From assembly GCF_030068505.1 (NCBI RefSeq), contig NZ_JAQOSO010000039.1, positions 1-40,075 on the forward strand: a stretch of DNA of 40,075 bases, read 5' to 3'. Each line of letters begins with the position of its first letter. Position 1 is the stretch's first letter. The translations under genes and the position numbers were made by a program. Below, piece by piece: positions 7,147 through 14,633 of this stretch. The DNA comes from Roseofilum capinflatum BLCC-M114 (GTDB lineage Bacteria; Cyanobacteriota; Cyanobacteriia; Cyanobacteriales; Desertifilaceae). Under the pieces are notes generated by a model. The model searched no databases. It was not told where the DNA came from and saw only the letters and a program-made list of their open reading frames with translations.

Positions 7147-9828
7147 ATGCATGTAACAGGTATTAGTATTTTAGGTGGACTGGTGTTGCTGGCGATCGCC
7201 ACTTACCAAGTTTATCAACAAATTGTTCGCCGCCGCCGGGCCGAACTGAGCTTGAGACAACAAACTCAGCGAGAGCGATTAATCAACGAAATCGCCCAAC
7301 ATATCCGGCAATCTTTGAATCTGGATGAAGTGCTGGCCACGACTGTTGCCGATGTACGCCAATTTCTAGAGTGCGATCGCGTCTTAATCTATCAAATTTA
7401 TGCCGATGGAACCGGGTGCGCCATTACCGAAACCGTTTTACCCGATTATCCACGTATTTTAGGCGAAGTCTTTCCCGAAGAAGTCTTTCCCAAAGAATAT
7501 CATCAAGCATACGTTGAAGGTAAAATTCGGGCGATCGCCAACATCGAACAAGCCGAAATTGAATCCTGTTTAGTCGAATTTGTGCAACAATTCGCCGTTA
7601 AAGCCAAATTAGTCGTTCCCATCATCCAAACCCTAACCGACATTGAAAGCCCCGACAACCTGCCTCAAACGCCCCATCTGTGGGGTTTACTCATTGCCCA
7701 CCACTGTCGCCAACCCAGACAATGGCAACCCCACGAAATCGAACTGATGAAACAACTCGCCACCCAAGTGGCGATCGCCATCCGCCAATCCGAACTCTAT
7801 CAACAACTGCAACACCTCAACACCCAACTCGAACAGCGCGTCGAGCAACGCACCCAAGAACTCGCCCACACTAACCACGCCCTGCGCCTAGAAATTGCTG
7901 AACGTCAACGCACCGAAATCGCCCTCCGGCACACTAACCACACCCTACAGTCCCTCATTGCCGCCTCTCCCCGTGCCATCTTCACCCTTGACCTCCAAGA
8001 CCGGGTACAACTATGGAACCCAGCCGCAGAAAAAATGTTTGGCTGGACAGAACCAGAAGTTTACAATCAATCCAACCCCATCCTCTGCCAAGAAACCGTA
8101 GAAGACTACCGCAACCTTCGCCAAGCCTGTCTGCAAGGCATCACTCCCCCCAGTTTAGAACTGCGCCGCTCGAAAAAAGACGGCTCCCCCATTGATATTG
8201 TCTTCTCTGCTGCTCCCCTACGCGACAGCAACGACCACATTAGTGGCATGGTTGCCGTTGTCGCCGACGTTACCGAACAAAAACGGCAAGCCGAACAAGT
8301 GCGGCTGCTTCAGTCAGTCGTTGTCAATACGAATGATGCTGTTTTAATCACGGAAGCCTTCCCCCTCGATCCTCCCGGCCCCAGGATTCTCTACGTCAAT
8401 CATGCCTTTACCCGCATGACCGGTTATACCTTAGAAGAAGTGATTGGGCAAACGCCCCGTATTCTCCAAGGGCCAAAAACCGATCGCCAAAAACTGGAAC
8501 AGGTGCGAACGTCCTTGGCTCAATGGCAACCCTTAACCATGGAATTAATCAACTATCGTCAAGATGGCTCCGAGTTTTGGGTTGAGTTTAGCTTAGTTCC
8601 AGTGGCCAACAAGCATAATGAATATACCCATTGGGTTTCCATTCAGCGAGATATTACTGAACGCAAACACACGGAAGAAGCCCTGCGCCGTTCTGAAGAA
8701 CGCTTCCGTTCCCTGATTGAAAATGCCTTAGATATTATTACCCTTCTCGATCGCCGAGGAAACATTGACTATGCCAGTCCTTCCGTCGAAAAAGTTCTCG
8801 GTTATTCCCCCACTCAACTGATGGGTCAAAACTTTTTTGACTTCGTGCATCCCGATGACTCCCAGAAAATTTATCAGCACACCCTCAATAGTCTGGACAG
8901 TGAAGATGTGCTACTTCCCATGGAATTTCGCGCCCGACATCAGGACGGATCGTGGCGGATCTTAGAAGCAGTTACCCATCGAGATCAATCCGTGAGTGAC
9001 CCTGGAGGAGTTACCGAGCGCTGCCGAGGTGTAGAAACTTCCCCAGAGCTAAGAATTGTGGTCAATTCCCGCGATATTACCGCCCGCAAGCGACTGAATG
9101 AGGTGAAACTGGCTCTAGAGAGGGAAAAAGAATTGCATACTCTGAAAACTCGCTTTTTCTCCATGGCTTCCCATGAGTTTCGCACCCCCTTGAGTACGGC
9201 TCTAGCAGCGACCCAATTGTTAGAACAGTCCTCCCATCTCCATCAAGCTGAAGATCCCCTCAAACGCTCCCGTAATTTACGCAGGATACAGGATGCAATT
9301 AAACAAATAATACATCTTTTAGATGATATTCTCACCATTAATCGCGCTGAAGCAGGCAAACTGGAATTTAACCCTGAACCCCTTGATTTACAGAAGTTTT
9401 GCCGCCAGTTACTGGAAGAAATTCAGTTAAGTGCTGGTCATCAATATCCCCTGAAATTACGGAGTAATGATCATAACCCATGTGTTTACCTAGACAAAAA
9501 GCTCCTGCGATCGATTCTTTCTAATTTGTTGTCGAATGCGATTAAATATTCTCCCGTTGGCAGTGAGGTGGAACTGTCTTTAACCGTTGAGCCGCAGCAA
9601 ATTGTCTTTGCCATTAGCGATCGCGGTATCGGCATTTCCCCAGAGGATCAAAAACACCTGTTTGAACCCTTCCAACGGGGTCAAAATGTGGGCAATATTC
9701 CCGGTACAGGATTAGGCCTAGTGGTCACTAAAAAATGCGTAGAATTGCAAGGCGGCACGCTGAGAGTGGAGAGTCAGATCGACTTAGGCACAACCTTAAC
9801 CGTTATTTTACCCCTGAATCATTGTTAA
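7147..9828 (+). CDS. ccaS: CcaS-like membrane-anchored GAF/PAS sensor histidine kinase
   Basis: An 893-residue hybrid-free sensor kinase. Order of domains: one N-terminal membrane helix (about 4-20); a phytochrome/cyanobacteriochrome-type GAF (about 54-215) with Cys141 at the canonical bilin position and the typical KLVVPI and LWGLLIAHHC strands; a coiled coil; three PAS domains (about 263-378, 385-506, 516-648); HisKA with the phosphoacceptor His676 in SHEFRTPLS; and HATPase with the N box NLLSNAIKYS, G1 DRGIGI and G2 GTGLGL. CcaS, the green/red sensor of chromatic acclimation, has this plan with two PAS domains. A convergent OmpR regulator, a G-box and cpcL follow immediately, which supports the assignment. 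The start is set at ATG 7147, because the 38-residue upstream extension is translated repeat DNA. The residue after Cys141 is Leu rather than the His common in this family, and no second DXCF cysteine is visible (EEVF at that position). Bilin binding and light colour are inference. Confidence 0.8.
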   Translation: MHVTGISILGGLVLLAIATYQVYQQIVRRRRAELSLRQQTQRERLINEIAQHIRQSLNLDEVLATTVADVRQFLECDRVLIYQIYADGTGCAITETVLPDYPRILGEVFPEEVFPKEYHQAYVEGKIRAIANIEQAEIESCLVEFVQQFAVKAKLVVPIIQTLTDIESPDNLPQTPHLWGLLIAHHCRQPRQWQPHEIELMKQLATQVAIAIRQSELYQQLQHLNTQLEQRVEQRTQELAHTNHALRLEIAERQRTEIALRHTNHTLQSLIAASPRAIFTLDLQDRVQLWNPAAEKMFGWTEPEVYNQSNPILCQETVEDYRNLRQACLQGITPPSLELRRSKKDGSPIDIVFSAAPLRDSNDHISGMVAVVADVTEQKRQAEQVRLLQSVVVNTNDAVLITEAFPLDPPGPRILYVNHAFTRMTGYTLEEVIGQTPRILQGPKTDRQKLEQVRTSLAQWQPLTMELINYRQDGSEFWVEFSLVPVANKHNEYTHWVSIQRDITERKHTEEALRRSEERFRSLIENALDIITLLDRRGNIDYASPSVEKVLGYSPTQLMGQNFFDFVHPDDSQKIYQHTLNSLDSEDVLLPMEFRARHQDGSWRILEAVTHRDQSVSDPGGVTERCRGVETSPELRIVVNSRDITARKRLNEVKLALEREKELHTLKTRFFSMASHEFRTPLSTALAATQLLEQSSHLHQAEDPLKRSRNLRRIQDAIKQIIHLLDDILTINRAEAGKLEFNPEPLDLQKFCRQLLEEIQLSAGHQYPLKLRSNDHNPCVYLDKKLLRSILSNLLSNAIKYSPVGSEVELSLTVEPQQIVFAISDRGIGISPEDQKHLFEPFQRGQNVGNIPGTGLGLVVTKKCVELQGGTLRVESQIDLGTTLTVILPLNHC

Positions 9829-9831
9829 GTT

Positions 9832-10512
9832 TTAACTGGTCTCAACTTTCCCCAACCGATAACCAATACCATGCACCGTTTCAATAAAATCTTCGGGCGC
9901 ACCAGCCGCTTTTAACTTTTGACGTAAACTGCGAATATGCACTTTAATCGTATCTTCTTCTGGCGGATCTTTGAGCGACCAAATATGTTCAATCATCATA
10001 TGACGACTCAACACCCGACGACCATTACGCATCAATAATTCTAAAAGGGAATATTCTTTGGGGGTTAAATGTAGGGAGCGATCGCTATAGTTGGCTTCAT
10101 AGGTGCTAGGATCAAACCTCAAGGCTCCCCACTCTAGAATCGGAGCTGATACGCTGCCTCGACGCAAAAGGGCGCGAACCCTGGCAAATAATTCACCGAG
10201 ATCGACAGGTTTGACAATATAATCATCAGCTCCAGCATCTAAACCCGCGATTTTGTCACTAACGGTATCACGGGCTGTGATCATTAGAATCGGCATTTGA
10301 TAACCTTGAAGACGCAGTTGCTTACAGAGACTAATGCCATCAAGATCGGGAAGCATCACATCCAAGAGCAACAGGTCATAATCAAGAGCGTCAAAGTATT
10401 CCCACGCGACGGCTCCATTGGCGGCAATGTCCACAACATACAGTTGATCGGTGAGGGCTTCTGCTAGAGTCTCAGCCAGACTTATGTCATCTTCAATTAA
10501 AAGAATCCTCAT
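9832..10512 (-). CDS. ccaR: CcaR-like OmpR-family response regulator
   Basis: A 226-residue response regulator. The receiver has the acidic pocket EDD (7-9), the phosphoacceptor Asp51 in LLLDVMLPDLDG, Thr79 and Lys101. The C-terminal winged-helix DNA-binding domain ends in the characteristic HGIGYRLG. It converges on the kinase gene with only 3 nt between the stop codons and is divergent from cpcL across a 440-nt spacer. In the known CcaS/CcaR system, phosphorylated CcaR binds a direct-repeat G-box to switch on cpcL (cpcG2). A matching direct repeat lies at 10628-10649, 115 nt upstream of this gene's start, so it could also control itself. An RppA-like regulator is the main alternative by sequence alone; context makes CcaR more likely. 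Confidence 0.8.
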   Translation of the reverse strand: MRILLIEDDISLAETLAEALTDQLYVVDIAANGAVAWEYFDALDYDLLLLDVMLPDLDGISLCKQLRLQGYQMPILMITARDTVSDKIAGLDAGADDYIVKPVDLGELFARVRALLRRGSVSAPILEWGALRFDPSTYEANYSDRSLHLTPKEYSLLELLMRNGRRVLSRHMMIEHIWSLKDPPEEDTIKVHIRSLRQKLKAAGAPEDFIETVHGIGYRLGKVETS

Positions 10513-10627
10513 AGGTTACAGTTGCCTTGACTCATTTATTTCAGCTTACAAGAAAACTAAGCATATTCCCTCAGCTCTGACGAGAGCAAGTATTACAAAA
10601 TGTTAAAATCTGCGAAATTTTAGCAAT

Positions 10628-10649
10628 CTTTCCGATTTCTTTACCGTTT
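10628..10649 (+). promoter_or_regulatory. CcaR G-box (direct repeat operator)
   Basis: Two head-to-tail 11-mers, CTTTCCGATTT and CTTTACCGTTT, fit the published CcaR G-box pattern (CTTTNCNATTT repeated). The first half matches it fully and the second keeps CTTTNC and the final TTT. It lies in the ccaR-cpcL divergent spacer, 303 nt before the cpcL start. A possible -10 hexamer TAATTA is at 10661-10666, which would give cpcL a leader of more than 250 nt. The G-box match is seen in the sequence from memory of the consensus; binding and the promoter position are inferred. Confidence 0.72.
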
Positions 10650-10700
10650 CTTCCCTCTTTTAATTACTTGCCATCTGCTAAATTCCTAAGTTATGGGAAG

Positions 10701-10765
10701 TTGGTTAATTTAGACAGTTCGCTAGAGGCTGCCCACTGGGTTAGTCTCTAGCCTCCTCCAACCAA
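10701..10765 (+). promoter_or_regulatory. Stem-loop in the putative cpcL leader
   Basis: Nested complementary arms are visible: outer TTGGTT (10701-10706) with AACCAA (10760-10765), inner GCTAGAG (10721-10727) with CTCTAGC (10746-10752), and CCCA/TGGG in the loop. A second small hairpin, GATCTC-TCT-GAGATC, lies at 10779-10793. If transcription starts near the G-box, these would sit in a long structured 5' leader and could affect mRNA stability or attenuation. I see no known riboswitch class here. The rest of the 10513-10952 spacer shows nothing else I can name. Confidence 0.4.
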
Positions 10766-10952
10766 AGAATGATAGACAGATCTCTCTGAGATCAATGTCA
10801 TGCTTGAGAGTTCAGATCGCAAAAATAGGGTGAAGACCAGCCCTGAGACTTGCATATTGGCGATCGCTCAGGGATTTAGAATAGAATCATTGAGTTAGTC
10901 TGTCTTTAGGGATTTTTACTCACTCTAACCCGAAATAACATTAGGAGGTCTT

Positions 10953-11699
10953 ATGGCAATTCCCTTACTTCAATATCCCCCAACCAGTCAAAATCATCGA
11001 GTGGAGGGATTTGAAATTCCGACTCCGGAAAAGCCTCGACTCTATACCACTGAACTCTTGACTTCATCCACAGACATGGATGAACTAATTTGGGCGGCCT
11101 ATCGCCAAGTTTTTAATGAGCAACAATTGCTCTCGGTCACCTATCAGAAGTCTCTAGAGTCTCAGTTGAGATCGGGTCAAATTACAGTTCGTGATTTTAT
11201 GCGATCGCTGCTGGTCTCGGAAACCTTTCGGATACATAACTATGAACCCAATAATAATTATCGGTTTGTAGAACTGTGTATTCAACGGGTACTGGGACGA
11301 GAGGTTTATGGAGAGCGAGAAAAATTAGCCTGGTCAGTCGTTTTAGCCACTGAAGGCTTACATGGGTTCATTGACCAACTCCTCAATAGCGAAGAATATC
11401 TGACCCATTTTGGCGATCGTACCGTTCCCTATCAACGGCGGCGTATTTTGCCCCAACGTTCTCAGGGAAACTTACCCATTGCCAGGATGCCTCGTTATGG
11501 AGAAGATTATCGCCAGAAATTAGAAGAATTGGGTTATTTTCAACCCCCTAAAACAGACTATCGTTGGTCATGGCAACAGCCTCCTTATCCCGCTTGGATT
11601 CGTCTAACGGGTAAGCTCATTGCTTTCAGTGGTGCTGGATTACTAGCATTAGGAGTCGGAGCAGTCGCCTTAGCAGCCTGGGGCATTATTCCCCTATAA
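10953..11699 (+). CDS. cpcL: Phycobilisome rod linker CpcL (CpcG2-type, membrane anchored)
   Basis: A 248-residue phycobilisome linker. The PBS linker domain occupies roughly residues 35-160, with typical segments [34 protein letters not shown] and [13 protein letters not shown]. Instead of the soluble C-terminus of a rod-core CpcG, it ends in one hydrophobic helix, [20 protein letters not shown] (positions about 224-243). This is the hallmark of CpcL, which anchors rod-shaped, core-less phycobilisomes to the thylakoid membrane and passes energy mainly to photosystem I. A strong ribosome site, TAGGAGGT, precedes the ATG. A rod linker gene follows after 51 nt, and a ccaS-ccaR pair with a G-box lies upstream, predicting green-light induction. 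Assignment is confident because the C-terminal helix is diagnostic. Confidence 0.92.
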   Translation: MAIPLLQYPPTSQNHRVEGFEIPTPEKPRLYTTELLTSSTDMDELIWAAYRQVFNEQQLLSVTYQKSLESQLRSGQITVRDFMRSLLVSETFRIHNYEPNNNYRFVELCIQRVLGREVYGEREKLAWSVVLATEGLHGFIDQLLNSEEYLTHFGDRTVPYQRRRILPQRSQGNLPIARMPRYGEDYRQKLEELGYFQPPKTDYRWSWQQPPYPAWIRLTGKLIAFSGAGLLALGVGAVALAAWGIIPL

Positions 11700-11750
11700 G
11701 GGCAACCCCAATTTTGTGAAAACAGTTTGAAAAAAATTAGGACATTCTCA

Positions 11751-12518
11751 ATGAGTATAGTATTAGATGCACCCCTTGAACTTTGGAAAACCAGTAGCTT
11801 AGATGAACAGCAAGCGGTGATTCGTGCTGTTTATAAACAAGTGTTGGGCAATCCCCATGTGATGGAAAGCGAGCGACTGGTTACGGCTGAATCTCAATTG
11901 ACCCAAGGGAAGATTACAGTGCGTGAATTTGTACGGGCGGTCGCTAAATCTGATTTTTACCGTCGCCGTTATTTTGAATCGTGCGCTCCCTACCGCTTTG
12001 TAGAGTTGAACTTCAAGCATTTATTGGGACGTGCCCCTGTGGATCAAAAGGAAATTTCCGAACATATTTCCCTGTGTATTGGGCAAGGATATGATGCCGA
12101 GATTGATTCCTACATCGATAGTATGGAATATCAAGAAAAATTCGGAGAAAACATTGTTCCCTACTATCAAGGTGCAAAGAGTCAGAGCGGACAAAAACAG
12201 GTTGGGTATAACCGTACTTTGTCCTTGTATCAAGGCAATGCGGGGGTAGATAGTGCGTTTAGGGCTTCCCGGTTGGTGCAGGAAGTGGCCACCAACTCAG
12301 CCACTAAAATTAAGTTGCCTTCTACTGGCGGTCGTCTCGTTGGGTACAAAGATGCCACAGAGAAGACGTTTGAAATTTTGGTGAAAGGATCTAAGTTTGA
12401 TGCTCCCCGTCGTGTGAGTACAACTCGATATGTCGTTTCTGGGGCAAAATTGAGTCCCCAAATCCAGCGAATTCATCGAGCAGGCGGTAAGATTGTTAGC
12501 ATTACAGAACTCGCTTAA
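11751..12518 (+). CDS. cpcC: CpcC-type phycocyanin rod linker polypeptide
   Basis: A 255-residue rod linker with an N-terminal PBS linker domain (about 15-145; segments AVIRAVYKQVLGN, ITVREFVRAVAKS, YRFVELNFKHLLGRAP, EIDSYIDSMEYQEKFGENIV). It also has a C-terminal CpcD-like capping domain (about 203-253; FEILVKGSK and IQRIHRAGGKIVSI). This two-domain order is that of the phycocyanin rod linkers CpcC1/CpcC2 that join hexamers within a rod. I start at ATG 11751, which has AGGA eight bases upstream; an in-frame TTG at 11727 would add MKKIRTFS and is less likely. It follows cpcL and is closed by a terminator, so the two form a short operon that could supply both the anchor and the extender of a rod-shaped phycobilisome. 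A distal linker for a different chromophore protein is possible. Confidence 0.88.
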   Translation: MSIVLDAPLELWKTSSLDEQQAVIRAVYKQVLGNPHVMESERLVTAESQLTQGKITVREFVRAVAKSDFYRRRYFESCAPYRFVELNFKHLLGRAPVDQKEISEHISLCIGQGYDAEIDSYIDSMEYQEKFGENIVPYYQGAKSQSGQKQVGYNRTLSLYQGNAGVDSAFRASRLVQEVATNSATKIKLPSTGGRLVGYKDATEKTFEILVKGSKFDAPRRVSTTRYVVSGAKLSPQIQRIHRAGGKIVSITELA

Positions 12519-12562
12519 TCAGCGTTATACCACTGTGCCCTGGTAGTCAATGATTAGACAAA

Positions 12563-12590
12563 AAAACAAGGGGTTGAAGCCCCTTGTTTT
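12563..12590 (+). terminator. Rho-independent terminator of the cpcL-cpcC operon
   Basis: A perfect 11-bp stem, AAAACAAGGGG / CCCCTTGTTTT, with a 6-nt loop TTGAAG, lies 44 nt after the rod linker stop. The descending arm itself ends in a T run, as in an intrinsic terminator. It separates the linker operon from the next genes. Confidence 0.85.
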
Positions 12591-12654
12591 GATCTAGAGA
12601 GTTGAGAAGTTCCGAGTGGAGAGAGCTGTGATACCCCCAGTGGCTTGTCAAAAA

Positions 12655-12945
12655 ATGCGAAATTGGATCAGAAATCGCTATTTGATCTGCTCCGGTAGTT
12701 TTTTTATCTTTCAAAGTTTAGAATATTCAGCCGTAGAACGCTTTGAAGAATGTGTCTCTAGTCTGGGTGGAACATTGATTTCCGTAGAACCGGCTAGACG
12801 GGTTTGGATTGGTCAACATCGACAGGTCATTTTGTATCAAGCAAAGGCAAGCTTACATACCCCCAATCATGGGTTAAAACAGTATTGGTTACAATACGGT
12901 AGTTTCTATACGAAGTTTAATGACCCTTGCGGCGAGGATGGGTGA
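12655..12945 (+). CDS. Small conserved-looking protein of unknown function
   Basis: A 96-residue basic, aromatic protein starting MRNWIRNRYL. I do not recognise a named family. The segment from SGSFFIFQ to GGTLISVEP has the pattern of a CpcD capping domain (SxSVFI...LGGxIVxI.P), which is notable so close to the linker operon, but the C-terminal half (ASLHTPNHGLKQYWLQYG) does not fit. An in-frame GTG at 12616 could extend the N-terminus by 13 residues; I prefer ATG 12655 because the upstream residues look unstructured and there is no better ribosome site. A terminator separates it from the linkers, and the degenerate kinase gene begins 112 nt later, so it is more likely linked with the kinase. 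Confidence 0.55.
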   Translation: MRNWIRNRYLICSGSFFIFQSLEYSAVERFEECVSSLGGTLISVEPARRVWIGQHRQVILYQAKASLHTPNHGLKQYWLQYGSFYTKFNDPCGEDG

Positions 12946-13057
12946 TCCGGGAATTGCAACTGCTTTATTCGGTTCTACTCCTAGTCAATGGGCTGAAAAT
13001 ACCGATACCCTCACAGATAATAGCTGTCATACTTGCAGAGATTGGGGGGATATGGTT

Positions 13058-14461
13058 ATGTTTGAGTGGACGCTGCCGACGTTAAGCGAGATTTTAGCAC
13101 GGGCTGAACCGATCGCCGATCGCCAAAATAAAGCCGAACGGAGTTGGTATGGGGCGATCGCCGCCTTAAATGAGTTGCTCGATCGGCTGGAAGTGGCTCA
13201 GGGGTTAATCCTCTCTAGTTCTCCGATCTTGGCCCATCCCCATCCCCAGATCACCAGTTGGCTGTTTTCGCCCCTGCAAGAAGGGCACTCTACCCTATTT
13301 CAGCTCCCTCCAGCCTCTTCCCAACCCGGACTAGGGTTGCGGTTCACTCCTGTATGGTCAGGCGATCGCCAATCTTGTCCCCTGACTCCCACCACCCCAT
13401 TACTGCCCCAAGATCCTCTGCGGGGCGAACAGTTTGCTCTGGTTTTAACCCCCTCATTGAGTTTGGTGATGGTGGTTTCTCCCCAGAAGAATACAGAGCT
13501 GGGTTTTCAGTTTTCCTTTGACCCCCAGGAGATTGAGAGCGCTTGGAGAGCCTTGCGATCGCGAGTCTCGGCGACCGGAACCCCAGACCAGATCCCCTAT
13601 CTGGAGCGCTTTTACCAGCAGTTTCCCCCCGTTGCGCCCCCCTATCAAACGGTGATGGATTTTAGTCGCTTAATGCTGCAACATCTCCCAGAACCCCAAG
13701 GAACGGGATCGACGGCTGAAAAACCCTCGGAGATCGCCAAAAAGATCGCTTCTCCAGCGCCTTCTCCTGCTTCCCCTGCTCCTCAACCCGATCTGGAGTT
13801 ACTCAAGGCGATCGCCCATGAAGTCAAAACCCCCCTAGCCACCATCCGCACCTATACACGGCTATTGCTCAAACGCTCTCATCTTCCCCCGGAAGTATTA
13901 AAACGCCTGCAAACTATCGATCGTGAATGTACGGAACAGATCGATCGCTTTAATCTGATTTTCCGGGCCGTTGAACTCGAAACCACGCCCACCAAGTCTC
14001 AATCGACTCATTTAACCCCAACCTCTCTGGCCCAGGTGTTTCAAGAGAGTATTCCTCGATGGCAAAAACAAGCCAGTCGTCGGAATGTCACCTTAGATGT
14101 GGTTTTACCCCAACAGACCCCTACCGTGGTTAGCGATCCCCATCTGTTGGATCAGGTGTTAAGCAATGTGATTCAGAATTTCACCTCCACCTTACCCACG
14201 GGTTCCCATGTGCAAGTGGAAGTAACTCCCGCAGGCGATCAACTGAAACTGCAATTAATCTCGGAAACCTCTCAAACTTGCTCCAGTTTGTCAGGGTTTA
14301 AGGCCTTGGGTCATGTGTTGATGTTTCAACCGGAAACAGGGAACTTGAGTCTCAATTTGAGCGTGACCAAAAACTTGTTTGAGGCGATCGGGGGTAAACT
14401 GTTGATTCGTCAACGACCTCAGCACGGAGAGGTGATGACGATTTTCTTACCCATCCGGTGA
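13058..14461 (+). CDS. Sensor histidine kinase with degenerate ATPase domain
   Basis: A 467-residue cytoplasmic sensor-kinase-like protein. An N-terminal sensory region (about 35-205; GAF- or DICT-like in pattern, not firmly assignable) is followed by a Pro/Ala-rich linker (about 210-244) and a clear HisKA helix with His254 in AIAHEVKTPLATIRTY. The HATPase part keeps an N-box-like LSNVIQNF (368-375) and the closing GEVMTIFLP strand. The G1 box (DxGxG) and G2 box (GxGxGL) are not recognisable in residues 395-445. ATP hydrolysis or autophosphorylation is therefore doubtful; it may be phosphorylated in trans or act as a scaffold. I start at ATG 13058, which has GGGGGA seven bases upstream, rather than an ATG at 12920 that would overlap the previous gene. 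No regulator gene is adjacent. Confidence 0.8.
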   Translation: MFEWTLPTLSEILARAEPIADRQNKAERSWYGAIAALNELLDRLEVAQGLILSSSPILAHPHPQITSWLFSPLQEGHSTLFQLPPASSQPGLGLRFTPVWSGDRQSCPLTPTTPLLPQDPLRGEQFALVLTPSLSLVMVVSPQKNTELGFQFSFDPQEIESAWRALRSRVSATGTPDQIPYLERFYQQFPPVAPPYQTVMDFSRLMLQHLPEPQGTGSTAEKPSEIAKKIASPAPSPASPAPQPDLELLKAIAHEVKTPLATIRTYTRLLLKRSHLPPEVLKRLQTIDRECTEQIDRFNLIFRAVELETTPTKSQSTHLTPTSLAQVFQESIPRWQKQASRRNVTLDVVLPQQTPTVVSDPHLLDQVLSNVIQNFTSTLPTGSHVQVEVTPAGDQLKLQLISETSQTCSSLSGFKALGHVLMFQPETGNLSLNLSVTKNLFEAIGGKLLIRQRPQHGEVMTIFLPIR

Positions 14462-14633
14462 AGGATTCAACAGGGCAATGCTAGATTGAAAGTATTTGGG
14501 CAACAACTGGATGAGTTGAAAATTTTCAGCCCGACTCTGAATGGGGGTGCAGAGAGTGAACTCTATCTATGGAAACCCTTTTTAATTCAACAGACCAATC
14601 TCAATTGTGCTGACACTTACGGAACATTAAATC

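Noticed and set aside
12920-13057. Longer start for the degenerate kinase
   Set aside because: It would overlap the preceding small gene; ATG 13058 has the better ribosome site.
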